Positions 12,601-25,710 of a stretch of DNA of 64,000 nucleotides are shown one piece after another. Each line of letters begins with the position of its first letter. Within the stretch, counting starts at the first letter, position 1. Below the pieces are notes generated by a model that saw only the letters and a program-made list of their open reading frames with translations, made no database searches and had not been told where the DNA came from. The stretch spans positions 640,001 through 704,000 of the forward strand of contig NW_024468256.1 of the NCBI RefSeq assembly GCF_002104995.1. Reading direction: 5' to 3'. Made by a program: the position numbers and the translations under genes. This stretch comes from Linderina pennispora (Eukaryota; Kickxellomycota; Kickxellomycetes; Kickxellales; Kickxellaceae).

Positions 12601-15600
12601 TCAGTCATGCCGCCGGCATGGCTGGTGTCTCCGCTGTCATCGTCGTCGTCGTTATCAGCATCGCCAGCCTTGCTGCCAGCCTCATCGTTGATGTCCTCGA
12701 TCGAAAAGTCAAAGTGATCCGTGTTGTCGCCCAGGATGCGATGCGGATTGGCCTTGTCGTAGACCAGCAGCCCGTTATTGCGGTCCATCAGACGCTTGTA
12801 CTTGCTCAGATCCTGGAGCCACCAGGCGCGGCCGCTCTTGCCCTTCTTCCTCCTCCCTTGCCTTGTGGCCTGCCGCTGGCTACTGGTGCTAGAGCCAACG
12901 CTCATAAACGACGAGTCGCTAGAATCAGAGTAGTACTCATCCTCGAGCTGCGCCTCAGCCAGCCGATTCTCGTGTTCGTTTTCGTGATCCAGATCATCGA
13001 AGATGCCACGCGCCTTGTGCTTGCCCTGGCTGAGCAGAATCTCGATCGGAATCCACGCCGGCCAGATAGCATCAGGCTGCTTGTTGCGCGCAGCATCGCC
13101 GTCAATGCGCGATCCATACGTGCAGTCGACAAAGTACTCAGCCTGGCCCACAAAATCGTCGCGGCTGGCCTGTGAACACCTGGATATTCTCGATCTCGAC
13201 CAAGCTGCGCGTCTTGACAATGGACTCATCATCGGGCGGCCTCACAATCTGCCTGCCACCGGGCGCCATTCCGTCCATCGCCATCTTGTCGTTGAACTCG
13301 TCGCTGTTGCTCAGCAGAATGCGGTGCAGCTGCACCCGTTCGGCAACAGCAATGACAGAGCTGGTACTGGTCTTCTCGTCGACGCGCAGTGACACCTGCG
13401 AGTTGAGGAACTCGACTAGGAACGAGTAGTACGGGTGGTAGTGCGAAAAGTCGTCCCAGAACTTGCGCAGCCCTTTCTCGAACTTGTTGTCGGCGGTCTT
13501 CTCCTTCGATGGTTTAAAGTCCTCCTTGCGCTTCTGCTTGTTGCGGTGCTTGCCAGACTGTGAGCGCGACCACCTGGAACGATGACGCTGGCTTGCCAGT
13601 TTTTGGCATGCTCGACTCGGTTTCGATCTCGATCTTATCGTGGCTACGGAGCTTGCGCAGCAGATTTGGAAAGTTCCTGGTCCGCCGCGATGTATCCGAG
13701 AATATACTGCGCGCGTCGCTATGCTTGGATGCGGGACTTTTGGCGGTCGCCCCTGTGTTTCTGGGAGACTCGCTGATAGGCAAGGACATGAACTCGTCTG
13801 GGTGCTTCGCAGTGCGCGTACTTGCCCTGGTATCTCTCCGCTGCCGAGAACGCCGCTTCGTAGACTTGTCGGACGTATCCTCCCAGCCAGCCCGATCCCT
13901 TTCGCGATCCGATGCTGCAGTCCGCGCTACCTTAGTAGCGGCTTCGGACATGTAGTACTCGATCGCACTGAGGCAGTCCTGCATATACAGGAAGCGCATC
14001 AGAATATCGCGCACCTGCGATGTCCAGATCAAGTAGCCTGAGTAAATTAGACAGCGGTGGCGGTACAGCGAAGCCAAAAGATTCTCGACTTGCTGCGTAT
14101 CGCGGTCCAGGTCAAACGCCCCTTCATCGTCCAGAACTCCCACACCACAGGCGTCGTCAGGATCAACACCCAGGAATCGCAAGCAGCGGTTAATCAGCTT
14201 GCGCCGCGCGCCGAGCTCGTAGATGTGCTCTGCGTGTCGCACCATGCGGGCCCGATACTCTTCGTTGTGGCGGTTCGGCGCGCGCTCGAACTCGCGGCTG
14301 ACCGATGCCAGCTCGTTCTGCTCCAGCTGAATAGCCTGGCCCAGCATTGCCTTGCGGCGCTTGAGCAGAATTGCCTGGGTTGTGCGCGAGTCGCGCATAA
14401 TCACAGTCGGGTCAGGACCGGTTGGAGCCATGCGCATTATCTGGTTGTTGGACATTGTCTGGTCAACCAGAACGCTGGCCTGCCGCCGAACCTCGTTCAA
14501 TTCTGGATTGCCGACCTCCAGCGATGTGCGTGTGGGCGATACTACATTCAGTGTCTGCCGGGAATTGCTAGCTGTCAGTCTACGCGTACGCGATCTAGCC
14601 AATTCAAGAAGCTGGAACGACGACTTGTACGTCATTGCCGATAGTGGGCTCTTGATATCGCTGTCAGGGTCGCCGAGCTGCGGCATATCGGCCACCTGCG
14701 GCAACTCGCCTGGTGAGAGCGCTTCGTTGGGGCTGACCAGTGGACGCTGCGCTGCGGCACTGCTAAGCTGCGTGAATGTGCGGCCATTGATGGGCACTGG
14801 CTGTACGGCTGTCGTGGGACTAGCCAGCTGGAACGGCGATTTCGGGTTCACCGACTCGTTACTACCCTTAACACCACCGCTGCCGCCGTCATGCGATGTT
14901 TGGCGCGACAGACCCCAGGGCATCGATGGGTACCGTTTGTGTGCTGGAGACGCTCCCCCTGCAAGGTCCTCATCGACACTGCCGCCGCTACCAGACATGC
15001 TTGTGAGCTGTCGAGACAGCAGGTTTGGCCGCTTCGCCTCGCTGCTAGCACGCGACCGCGTCGAGCTGACACTCCGCCTCAACAACTGCGTGCTGGGCTC
15101 AAGCAGAATAGGGATGGTGTCGCCCTTGAGAGTGCCTGCTGCAACCTTGGGCGACGTGTTGCCCTGACCGTCTGTCGACTGCCGTGGCGATGAGTGCGCT
15201 GGGTTGGTTGCGTCAAGTACCTCATCAACAGTCTCGTCAAACTGCGACCACTCGGGCCGCTGTGTAAAATACACCATCCTCGGCGACCACAGCACGCTGA
15301 CGATGCTCGGGCTGTTGAACAGGGCCTCGCCCAGATCCAGTTCATTTAGGTCACGGATACTGGTGGCCGAAATCCAGCTCTTTTCAAACACTGACAGCCC
15401 TGCGCACGAGTCTGGTGTAAACCGTAGCCCATCGATCCGCCGTGTGCGGTCCATATCAGCAGCACTCAGCGAATGGATAAAGAGAGGCATCGCAAACGAC
15501 ATCTGCACCAGCCGCACATCCACGTAATCGATCTCGGTGCTCGCATCGCCCACGCCCCACCGCAGCGCCTGCGTCTCGGCCGGCTTCTTGGCAGTCTGCC

Positions 15601-18600
15601 CTTTCCGCGACCGTATCCCGCCCAGCGATGAAGAGTCAGGTGTGGTTGGCCGTGTCTGGGACATCGAGTCCTCTTGCTCGTCGGCCACATGCAGCGTAAC
15701 AGAACTCTGCTCCATCAGCAAGTTGAACGAAAACGAGTCGACGCGTGCCTTGAGCTCGCGTAGAGTGCCCTCAGCCTTAGCACCAGAGATGGCCGTCTGT
15801 GCCGATTGCTGCTGCTGCTGCTGCTGCTTCTGTTGCACACGCCGCTCGATCTCGCCGTAGCCCAGATTGCTGAGCTCTCGTGTCTCAAGCTCCTTGATCT
15901 CAAAGTCGCGCTGCGAGTACGCCAGCTCCAAGTTCTTCAGATCCAGCAGCAGTCGCATCGACCGCATGCACTTGCCAAGCTTGTTGTCCGATGTTGTGTT
16001 GGCTGGATACAGAGCCCCCTTGCGCACTGGCAGCATCATGCGAGACGCAAACAGAGGCAGGAACTGAAGGATGCTTTCGATAACTGCAGACGTGACATTG
16101 ATCAAGCACTGCGGCCGCGAGTCGGCATACCTGCTTCGCTGCTGTGGCTGTTGTTGCTGTGGCTGCGGCTGTGGCTGTGGCTGTGGCTGCGGCTGCCTCT
16201 GAGACTGGCTGTCGCTGACCACCTCATCCTTGTCGAGCGGGAACGGCGTAAAGAATAGGTCGTGCGAGGCCAGTCCCATGCGATTGCGTCTCTGCTGGCT
16301 GCCAGAACCATTCGAATAAAGCACCTGGTCACGCATCTTGCTGGATATCATGCGGTGCAGCGGGGATGCCAACGCATCGTTGTCCTTGGCCATCCATTTG
16401 CGCGGTGCTTTGGCCATGACATCGCTGTCCGGCAGCCGTAGGTGTGGGATAATAGAAGCAATAGTATCCCGTGACGGCTGGCTCCTCGACTTTTCGCCGT
16501 TGCCCCGTCTAACCACAGGCGCTGGCTGGGCAGTCGACAGATAGAGCTCAGAGAAATCATCCTGCGTCGGACAGTCTGCATCGGTGAACGGACAGCGCAG
16601 ACTGACCTCGGTATGCAATTTAGTGCTGCGGAACCCAATGTACGCGTCGTTGACGCCGCGCAAAGCCATTGAAGCGGCGTGCTCAGGCGCAATTGGCTGC
16701 ACTTCCCAGTGGTTACGTCGCAGTCCAGTCTGGTCTGGCGCAATATACGCTGACAGCCCGATGCCAACCCGCACACCCCCCTGCAAGTGAAGCATGATCT
16801 TGTGGTACAGCCTGCTGGCGCTGTCGGTGATAAACGTATACCGGGCACTGTTGTCGCGCGAGATATTGTACAGCAGGTTGATGTGCGCCTTTCGCCACGC
16901 CTGTGCATCGGCGTTATCAACTCCATGGTGTGCAGGCTGCGTAGGAGCCGGCTGGTGAGACTTTGACAGGTGCGGGATGATATCGTCAATCTCCATGTCG
17001 TCGAGGCCCGGCCCGCTGTTCCTCAGCGCACCGTCCTTTATACTCGACGACAGATTCATCGCCTTCAGGATCGCCGACTTGCGGTCGATGATCACAGGCA
17101 CACCCATCAGGAACTCCTTGCAGCGGATGCGCATAAACTCGCCCTGCGTGGCTGGTGGTGGCACACCGTCCTCGGTTGGCACCGAAAATATGCCCGATCC
17201 CGAGTGCTCGTCCCACAGCTCCTTGCCTGGGAATCCCTCGTTCAGGCAGATCCGCACTCCGCCGCGCATCGTCACCAAGTACCCGCCAGTCTTCTGCGTG
17301 ACCTGGTACGGATCGCGGCCATCCAGGGCTAAGAAGAACATTTGTCCTTTGTCGTTCTGCTGAGTTGCCAGCTGGGCACCAAGAGGCGGTGGCGGCTGCA
17401 ATTTTATAGAGCCTCCGCTGAACCCACCGGACATAGCCATGCTGATTGGATCTGGCATTGTAGCACTGGTGACGGGCGCGGTCCTGGGCGGCTCAGGCAT
17501 GCGCGGGGCATTGACCACTGCCATCCGGCATCTAAAATGCATACGCGAGCGGAGTTTGTCCCACCACGACAGTGCTGGGCTGACGTCGGCGCTCTTGGAC
17601 GTTGCTGTCTCGAGTCGCTGCATCATGGCTGAGATCACCGGCTGGTAGCTAGCACCCCATGTCGACATGATTGGCAGTGGCGGCAAGTGCGTCGACAGCG
17701 CCTGGCCTTGCAGCATGTGCATTTCGGTCTTATCCTTTGGCTGTGCCTGCGAACATTAGGATGGACATGGACGTGTAGATGCGCGGGAACTGCAGCGATT
17801 TGGACACATACCAGCCGACATGCTTGGCCTGGACCCCCGAATCCCGAGACCGCGGGCCAACTGGAACGTAGATGCTACGGAGGGACCGCTCTTGCGCCGT
17901 GCGCTCAGCAATGATAAAGCTGGCGCTGACCTCGACTCCTCCGAAGAGCTCTTCATAGTTGGCATCGGGGTTATGCTTTCTACGCGATGTGTCGGCTCGG
18001 TACGGATCAGGCACACTAAACAGCGGGAACGGGAAATCGCGCAGCTGCATTCGGATCTCGCCGCATTTCACCCTTAACCGTGTTGGCACCAGCGTGGACC
18101 ATTTGAGTTTGTGTGGCGTGGTCGGATCCAAGTACCGGAGGTAGCTCTCGATCTGGTCAAACTCCAGTAACGACAAGGGTGTATCAATGGATACCCACAC
18201 GGGCGACATCGTGAATCTTGCCAAGGCCACTGCCGGATGCGTCCACGATCCAGGCACATAGTTGTATGGTGGTTTGGCATGCGTCCCGCCGCACTCTTGC
18301 TCGCGATGGTACTGACAATCATCGGGCGGCATATCAAGGATCTCCTCAAAATGCATCTCACGACACACGGTCTCACAGCCAGTTTCCGCAGGCGGTGGCA
18401 TCATCTTCTCGCGAATTGCTTTGACCCACAGCCGTGATTCAACCTCACGAAGCCTCTGCTCGGCTGCCGCAATCTCAGCATCCACCGACTCGCGCATTTT
18501 CTGGTACGGGTCGGGTGGAGGGCCCCGGCTATCGGTATCAGTTGGTATGTCATCGTAGTCGCTGTTTGCTGCCGAGTCTTGGCTGATCTCACTCTCCAAC

Positions 18601-21600
18601 TCCTGCTCTGGCAACGATGGAAACGACCTTGTGCCAACCGAGTCGACCGCTTGCTGCTGCGTGTCGCTAGGGGTTCGCCCACGCTGTCTGATCTGCGACG
18701 GCAAGTCCTGCGCACTGGCCGACGCCTCACGACTGCTTGCGATACCTGACACGGCATGTTTAGCAACCTCTGCCGCGCCAATAGTATGTGCCCCAGTCAT
18801 TTTTGGCCGCTGGGTGCTGGTCTTAGACATAGGTGACCTGGCGCCATGGCTCTTGGGCGTCGACCTGCGCGACTTCGACCCATGAAGATGCCCACCGAGC
18901 TTGTGCTTCGAGCGGCTCGACGATCCCGCTGCTGTCGAGCTGGCCCGCTTGCCCAGCCTCCTCTGCCGCTCCAGCTCATTCTGGTGCTTCTTTGCATACT
19001 CTTGCTCACGCATCTCACGAATCTCCTTTGCCTTGGCCTCAAACGCCTCGAGCCGATTCAGTCGCTCCCGCTGCTCCCTGAGTCCTGCACGATAGATTCT
19101 TGTCAGCGCAGTCTCGAACGGGTCGTCGTGCACAAGCATGTTGAATTCGGGGCCATGGAAATCAATGGTCGGGATATCATCGGCCACTAACAGAGTCGGA
19201 GGCGGGGCTGGCTTGATGCCGGTCATCGATCGCAGCGGCGGCGGGGCATATGTCCGCGGGTTACCAAGCGCAGCCAAAACCATCTTCACCGTCGGCTTGC
19301 TGCTCAACGCCGTCTCGGGGAACGGTAGCGGTGGGTGGCACGTCGATGTGGACTTGCGTGCAATGCGCTTACACCCCTTCTGCATCAGAATGTATCCGTC
19401 AATGGTCTCAGCCATATTATACCGATGGCCGATGGCCATGGCTGCCTTTTCAAACACAACATCGATCTTGTCGTACGTGCTGTTGCGTCTGACCCCCTGC
19501 TGCGCACCGAGCTCTGCGCACTTTGCCTTACGTGGGAGTCGGAAGTTGATCGCACAGACATCCATCGACAGGAGCGGCTGCCAGTTTGTGCGGTGGAGCC
19601 GACCGAAGGGCGTCGACGAACCATACAGAGTCATCAGGGGGCCCTTTATCGCAATCACTGTATCATTATCGGTGCCCTTGGTCGACTTTTGCATCGTCAG
19701 CTGGGCCTTAGGCACCTTGAGCTTGAGACGCGGGCTCTCGTGCTTGCCCACGTTCTCGTTATCTTCGTCAAGACCCACCGGCAGACTCTCCAGCAGGCCT
19801 TTGTCGAGGTCACAGAATATGGGCGACACCAGGTCTCCATTCAAGTGAAGCACTTCTGTGTTTATAGAGACCAGCATGTCGTCGGGCGGCGACGGCGGCT
19901 CCACTTGCGTAGCCATCCGGAGCGCCAGCTTTTTCCGCCGATGCCAGTACTTCAAGTGATGCATAAACACCGCCCACCGGTACACGGAGCTGACGCTAGC
20001 CTCGCCGCGGAACTCGGTGGTTGTCAAATCGATAATCATACGACTGCGGTGCGGCGCCAGCTTGCAACTTGAAAAGTTGAACACAGGCTTCAGCAGCACA
20101 ATATGCGACTGCACTGAGTCAGGTAGGGATCCACACAGATCGGCAGAGCAAAAATCGTCCGGCACCAGCTGGTCAGCAATATCATCCCGCGCCATAGCCG
20201 GCGGCACGGCTGACAGCATAAACATTTTGGCACGATCGCAGTCGAGATTCAGCGTAATTCTGGCTGCATCGGGTCGGAACCCAAACTGGTGTGGTGAAGA
20301 CAGCGATCCGCCATTGGCACGCACATCGAGGTGGCCAGAGCTGAAGCTGAACTGAGTCCCATGCTCGATGCCGCTGCGCACATCCTCCTCGTTATCGCAT
20401 GCCAGGACCGTCCACCGCACATGCTTGAACGCAACACGCAGTGTACCTGTCATGTTACGCCGCCGCTGCTCAATCGGAGGCATCGCGTACTTGCCCTCGC
20501 CGTCGCCAGCCCTGGCCTCTGCAGGCTCTGGCTCGCCGGTGTTATAGCTCAGGCCAGCGAGTCGCGTGAGTCGCGTCACTAACCACAAAGGCTGCATGGC
20601 TAGCCACTTGTTGAAGTCGTATTCACGCAGCATAGCTGCCACTGTACTCAGCTTGAGGTCAATGTCAGCATCCACACGCGGTCGCAGCGACAGGTCAGCA
20701 GCTGGTCCTAGATGCAGGTCCACCGTGCCATTGCCATGAATGCCGTGAGTGACCTTGAACAAGCGCCGCTTTGGCTGATGAGCTCTCTCCTTTTCCTCTT
20801 CCTCGGCCACCCCACCCTGCCTTGGCTGGCTGAGTGACTCCCACGCAGCAGATATCGGGCTGGTCTCAATGCTGAAGCAGATGTGGGGCATTAAAACCAA
20901 CAGCGGATCAACCAAGGGCTGGGTTTGCCTGGATGTTGGCGGTGTCTCCGCAGCCTGGCTCGGGTGCCGGCTCAGGGTATCCTTGCCTGTTGCAAAGCTC
21001 TCGTCACCGCTGCTGTCTGAGGAATCGACATCATCTTGCTGGTAGTGGCTCTGTGGATCAAGCAGGTTGCCCATGACTTGCATCCGGACACTCGGCACAC
21101 GGAACACAATTGCCTCATCCCTGTCTTTGCTCTTGGCTGTTGTAGCATGCGGCACAAACGGACGTATACCGTAGACAGCATGGTCAACAAAAATGCGAGC
21201 CTGCACATCGGCAAACACCATGTTGGCAAGCGCATGCATGTGCAGGCTCGTCCGGTGCCCATTGCGAGTGGTGTCCTGTTCAGAATGGCTGCTGAACCCC
21301 TGCTTGACAATCTTGGCACGATGCACTATATGTGCAAACCACGCTTTGGTCTCGTCGACGGCCAGCTGCGTACGCAAGTCCATCGAGAGCTCGGGACGAT
21401 CCAGCTTGATCTCGAAAGTGGGTTGCGGGCTCGGCATGTGTGACAGATCTTCAGACAAAAACGCCGACATTTCACCACTCACTGCCAGCTTGCGCAGCTT
21501 GAATCCAGGGCATTCAGGAAGCAGCTCTTCGGCCCGCCTGTCGGTGGTCATTGAGGGGGTGCGTAGGGCTGTGGCTTGCACGGTGCCAGTCGACAATTTG

Positions 21601-23744
21601 AAAAACGCCGTCGAGTCCTTCGATGGCCGTGTCTCGTGCCCAGCAAACTCGTCCCGCAACGCCTGCATACTGGCTGTGCTTTCAGTCCACACCGAATGCA
21701 GATCGTCACCACTGCTCGATCGCGAGTCTGCCGCAGACTCTGAGTACTGCGACATGCTGGTTGTTGACGCCTTGCCATCGCTAATGGCTGCCCACGAGTA
21801 CCCAGCTGCCACCACCAAGTGCTTCTGCCGCCACCGCAGCATGCCTGGCGCAGTGATAACCAGGCTCTCGCCGCGGGTGTCCTTGGCCAGCGGCAGGTCA
21901 AACACGATCTCAGAGGCTGTCGCCTTGACAGTATACCGCTCGAGCCTCAGCTTGCTCAGCAGTTCATGGAGCTTGAACAGCATGTGGTTGACGTGCTCGC
22001 GAGCGTGGCTCACGTCATGGCTAGCTCCACTCGCTGCCTTCACTCTGGCCACAGCTGCTGCCGCTACATCCGCCAACGTCGGCACGCGCTGGCTTTTCGG
22101 CGGCGGTGTCTCTGCTGGCTTTCTGTGATCATTGCGATACTGCCTGATAATACTGGTTAATTGCGACCGCACAGCACCCATGCTGCGCAGGCTGCTGTCC
22201 TGCGAGGTTCGCGCAGTAGACACTAGAGCCATCAAGATTAGCTCGTCGAGCAGCGGCTCGATGATACCAGCGCGGATGTGCGTCTGTCCAAAAGCGATCG
22301 TATGGCTAACGCGCTTGGGCAGGCCCCAGAAGGATGTTATGACGTCGTTGCGGATCGTGCATGACCGGCAATTGAGCGCAGGCCCACGCTCATGCGGCTT
22401 GCCGTTATCAGCGCCTTTGGCCGGCAACATATCTTGCATGACCATCATCTTGACCAGTTCCCATCGCGAATTCATGTGCGTCTGAGCGCCCTCAATGCCG
22501 GGCAGCAGTCTGATATCGCGAATCGCTACAGCCAGGGTTGAGTTATATGTGGCGCCCTTGTCACGCCGCTGGCCCGGACGAGCAGCAACCGACGGCACAT
22601 TCTCCAGGTCACTGTCGTCACCACCAGCATTCTCAGCCTGCTCGGCGCCGACAGCTTCAGATTCTTGGCGCCTGCGGGATTTCAAGGCGCGGACCAGCCA
22701 GTCGATAATGTTCCTGACTAGCTCGGCAATTCCGCTCGGAATACTGCCTAAAGAGTTCTCGCGTTTCGTTTCTGCCCACACCATGACATTCGACACGTGC
22801 AGCGTGATGCCATGCCCAGCACGCGCCAGCTCATTGCTGTGAACCACCATCAGACTTACGTCTGTAACCGAGATGTCGACCCAGTGCGCGAACAACGACG
22901 CAAAATAGGCATACGTGCGCAGAGCCGCGGATATTCGACCAGCCAACTTCGCCGCCATCTGCCGTGTCTCGCTATCAAGGACATGCACATTCTCCCTGTC
23001 CATTGGCTTATCTTTGTTTGCAGGCTCTTCGGCCTCATCAGCCTTGTCAAGCCAAAATGGCTGCTCGCTCTGACTCGGCCCGATCAGCCCTGGTGCCTGT
23101 ACAACAAGCTGCACTCGGATCCCCCGCGCATACACCTGCAACCGCTTTGATAGCCCATTGGGCACCCCATCGCTGCTGAGCTCTACCGTGTTGCCGCTGG
23201 TACTTGACGAGTTCGGCGGCTGCGACATATCCACTGACGGTCGTGGTGTAACATCTGTTGATGGCACAGGTGTCTGCTCGCCACTCGTTGCCGCCGACAC
23301 ACTGGTTCTTCTCGATGAGCCTATACGCATCCGCAACCTGGTCCACACGTCTCTGACACTCCTGCGCAACCGCCTCATGGTGCGGATATCAATACCAACC
23401 TTGTCAATGTGGATCACCAACTCCATAGAATACTTGACGCGCATCGACAACACCAACCCCGAGAATCCGGTCCCGTCAAAACTCCGCGCGTCTAGGCCAA
23501 ACCGCGCCAAAAACAGCCGGATCGGAAAGCTGGCAAGAAAGTGCAAGATACGGAGTCCCGCAAAGTACACCCCCAGGCTGAGGACATAGGGGTGCAAAAA
23601 GAGTGTCAGTGCGAGCTCGGGCACCCACGGCTGCCGCAGTGTCTCGCGAATGAAAGACCTGTCGTCTATGAACCGCCGTGGTACCGGTAGTAGTATCGAG
23701 GTAACCACCACCAGAAACGATACGAATAACGGCGGTGACCTCAT
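9638..23744 (-). CDS. FMP27: FMP27/Hobbit (BLTP2)-type bridge-like lipid transfer protein, giant, with frame changes
   Basis: These very long proteins form hydrophobic grooves that carry lipids between the ER and the plasma membrane at contact sites. The N-terminus has a hydrophobic anchor (FVSFLVVVTSILL, then LALTLFLHPYVLSLGVYF). A GFWG-like block (NDVITSFWGLPKRV) lies near 22.3 kb. Family-specific C-terminal blocks include AIWPAWIPIEILLSQGKHK near 13.05 kb, the DLIVYSD helical region near 12.3 kb, and TFLNIKITGSTICISFQGKK near 10.65 kb. The ATG at 23744 and the TGA at 9638-9640 bound about 4700 codons, much longer than yeast Fmp27 (about 2630). The excess is mostly Ser/Pro/Gln-rich spacers, such as a QP repeat near 16.15-16.2 kb. 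Frame changes are needed near 17730 (one extra G), 13570, 13170, 12560, 12465, 11165 and 10345. The first 2004 residues and the next 1402 are each uninterrupted. Confidence 0.85.
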
Positions 23745-24136
23745 TAGCCCCTTTTACTATGAATGTTTGTTGAAATGTTCTGTTGCTTTACCAGCTGCAA
23801 GAGCAAGAATGCGGAGTGTGAAACAACTGAATTGGAGGTGCAATAAAAAAGTAGTGATTTTGAATGAGAAAAGGAAAATCAAAGTAGAGGCGGAAAGGCT
23901 GTTTAAAAGCTCAATTGTTTGTGGAGCCCTTTCGTCACTTGCGCATTTCTCAGAGCAAAATGCACACCATGAGCAATGGCATTGGCTAGGTTTTCAGGCA
24001 ATGCTCAGGTAAACAGAAACAGCAGGCTCGTAAACAATGTGTTCCCAAAACCGATTTACGCATCGCCTCGGATTGCTGCAACGAACCCAATCTGGGTTTT
24101 CTCCCCGCAAACCCCAGCCCTCACCTTTTGTCGACA
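23745..24136. other. Divergent intergenic region between FMP27 and the LYR gene
   Basis: A 392-bp shared upstream region for two genes transcribed outward. It is AT-rich compared with the flanks. I see no convincing TATA box or other gene. Confidence 0.5.
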
Positions 24137-24421
24137 ATGCACTGCACTCTTCGCCTCGCTACTATTGCTGCTACAAAGCCGCCCCCGCTGTCCTTCCAGC
24201 AATTTATCCAGCGCGGCAAGGTCATCGCTATGTACCGCAAGTATATGCGGCTAACCAAGCGAATTCCAGACAAGAACGACAAACGTGAGATGCGCCAGTG
24301 GATTCGCGGCGATTTTGACCGTTACAGGTCAGAGACAGACGCTCAGAAAATCGAAGTACTGCTGGCCCAGGCCACACGTCAGTACAAGGAAATGGAATCA
24401 GGGATGTTCTCCATGCTGTGA
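24137..24421 (+). CDS. LYRM2-like mitochondrial LYR-motif protein
   Basis: A 94-residue protein of the LYR (complex 1 LYR) family. These proteins act in the mitochondrial matrix, usually as accessory or assembly factors bound to acyl carrier protein. LYRM2 is linked to complex I. The sequence shows a short basic start, then LSFQQFIQRGKVIAMYRKYM, where YRKYMR corresponds to the LYR position. DKREMRQWIRGDFDRYRSET follows, matching the LYRM2 helix 2-3 region. Length is as expected. The ATG at 24137 is chosen because the upstream part of the same frame begins only with TTG. It lies beside, but outside, the repeat arm that starts about 85 bp downstream. The subfamily call is by pattern only. Confidence 0.75.
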   Translation: MHCTLRLATIAATKPPPLSFQQFIQRGKVIAMYRKYMRLTKRIPDKNDKREMRQWIRGDFDRYRSETDAQKIEVLLAQATRQYKEMESGMFSML

Positions 24422-24700
24422 TACAGTAAAAGCGCATTAGAATATATAGGAATCGCATGCTTTGAAGACCTTGTATGCCTTGCTAGAATGTATCTACTTC
24501 ATAATCTCATTCGATACTAGTTGGTTTGGAGCTATATTATTTCTCGAGAATCAGTAAGAGAGGCAGGGCCAGGTCTTGCTGCTTCTCCTAGGTATCAGCT
24601 CTGGCAGCCTCTGTTGGAAGTAGCTTGTCAGATCTCTCCGATGGGTATAGGATATCCTCAAATGCCAATGCGCGAGAGTCATCATCGCGATGTCACGCAG

Positions 24701-25288
24701 CGCCACTGCGTCTAGCCCGAAAGCAGGTGCTGCCACTATAGCAGCTGGTTTCCGGCTGCACAAGCGTAATGGAACAGATATCAGCATGAGACTGCGGGCT
24801 TTATGATGTGTTCTAGCCAGTAGTCACTTCATACGCTTGGAATGTTTCATAGAAGCGAGACTACACCCAAGGTCAATTCTGAGCGAGCCTTGCGCTCTGT
24901 GCCCATCTACGTATGATAGGTAATTGATTTTCAATATTCGAAATGAACAGGACATATTTAGAACCCACTTTATTTTTTGTTCACATGCACTTGGGAAACG
25001 CCTGCTTGTTTGACGGGGCCATGGCAAGCTTGATCTCGGTATTGCAACGCTGCATCCGCCCTTCCGAAACCTTGCAACCAGCCTTATTCCACCTGGGCAG
25101 CTCGCTGGCAATAACCTTGGTCGGATTCTCGCCAGCGCTCAGGCGTCTGGCCAGGGTCGAGGACTGGGCGCCACTGCAGCCAATGTTGAACACCCACGAC
25201 ACAAGCGCGCCTCACTGGTTCTGGTTGAGCTTGGCCTTGCCATTTAAATACTTGCCCAAGCACGTGTACTTGGGGATGTCGGATCTGG
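24701..25288 (-). other. 588-bp insertion in arm A carrying a gene fragment
   Basis: This block is absent from the matching place in arm B, where GCAG-type sequence continues directly into TGCCTCACCATTTGCC. In arm A, GCAG is present on both sides (24697-24700 and 25289-25292), like a 4-bp target duplication. The ends are not TG...CA. The insert holds the 3' part of a lysozyme reading frame plus about 280 bp of its 3' flank. Either it was inserted here or it was lost from arm B. The repeated GCAG favours insertion. Confidence 0.55.
24981..25288 (-). pseudogene. 3' fragment of a GH24 (phage T4-type) lysozyme gene, with internal stop
   Basis: On the minus strand the reading gives a run ending in ALVSWVFNIGCSGAQSSTL, then RRLSAGENPTKV and ELPRWNKAGCKVSEG, and a stop at 24981-24983. 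The patterns ALVSWxFNxGC, SSTLxRRLNAGE and ELPKWNKAGGK are hallmarks of glycoside hydrolase family 24 lysozymes, which cleave peptidoglycan and occur in some fungi. The N-terminal half with the catalytic Glu is missing, and an in-frame TGA just before GALVSW breaks what remains. An AATAAA-like signal follows the stop. The piece cannot make a working enzyme. It implies that a GH24 gene exists or existed elsewhere in this genome. Family assignment is from recalled motifs. Confidence 0.6.
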
Positions 25289-25320
25289 GCAGTGCCTCAC
25301 CATTTGCCTTGGTCAGCGGG

Positions 25321-25710
25321 TGTTGGGATCTCAAGATCCGATTACTGTGAGCCACATGGCTTTTCATCCCGCTGTTTCCTCTTTCTTTTTATTCTCACTT
25401 CCTTTTTAGCTGTGCCACCCGAAGGAGGGTATAAAGCCTTTGCGCTCGCCTTTCTCTCTTCTTTTCTCTTTAGCCTGTACACACCACTATAATCTTTGAC
25501 TCTGGCACCTTCTGTTGGTATCACGCTCACACTACTAGCGCGTTTCTGGACTGAGGTATCACCGCTTTACGGCTCATTCGGAATCCGCGCTGCACGAAAA
25601 ATACACACATTCACATATCAGGTATTTTTCGTTATTTACCTTGTGCCTTTACCTTGTGCCTTTACCTTTCTCGCCCCACACCACCCACCGTGCACTCTAG
25701 ACTTACAGCA
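25321..25710 (+). mobile_element. Solo/fragment LTR, family A (copy in arm A)
   Basis: The sequence begins TGTTGGGATCTCAAG and ends CTTACAGCA, with a TATA-like GGTATAAAGCC inside. It is 390 bp and matches the minus-strand copy at 60818-61194, which lacks a 12-bp duplication. It is also clearly related to the LTRs at 27835-28140 and 52773-53079, all sharing the ATCCGRTTACTGTGA and ACATGGCTTTTCATC blocks. The TGTT... start is typical of Ty1/Copia-like LTRs, but no internal coding region survives. No target duplication is evident. Confidence 0.65.
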
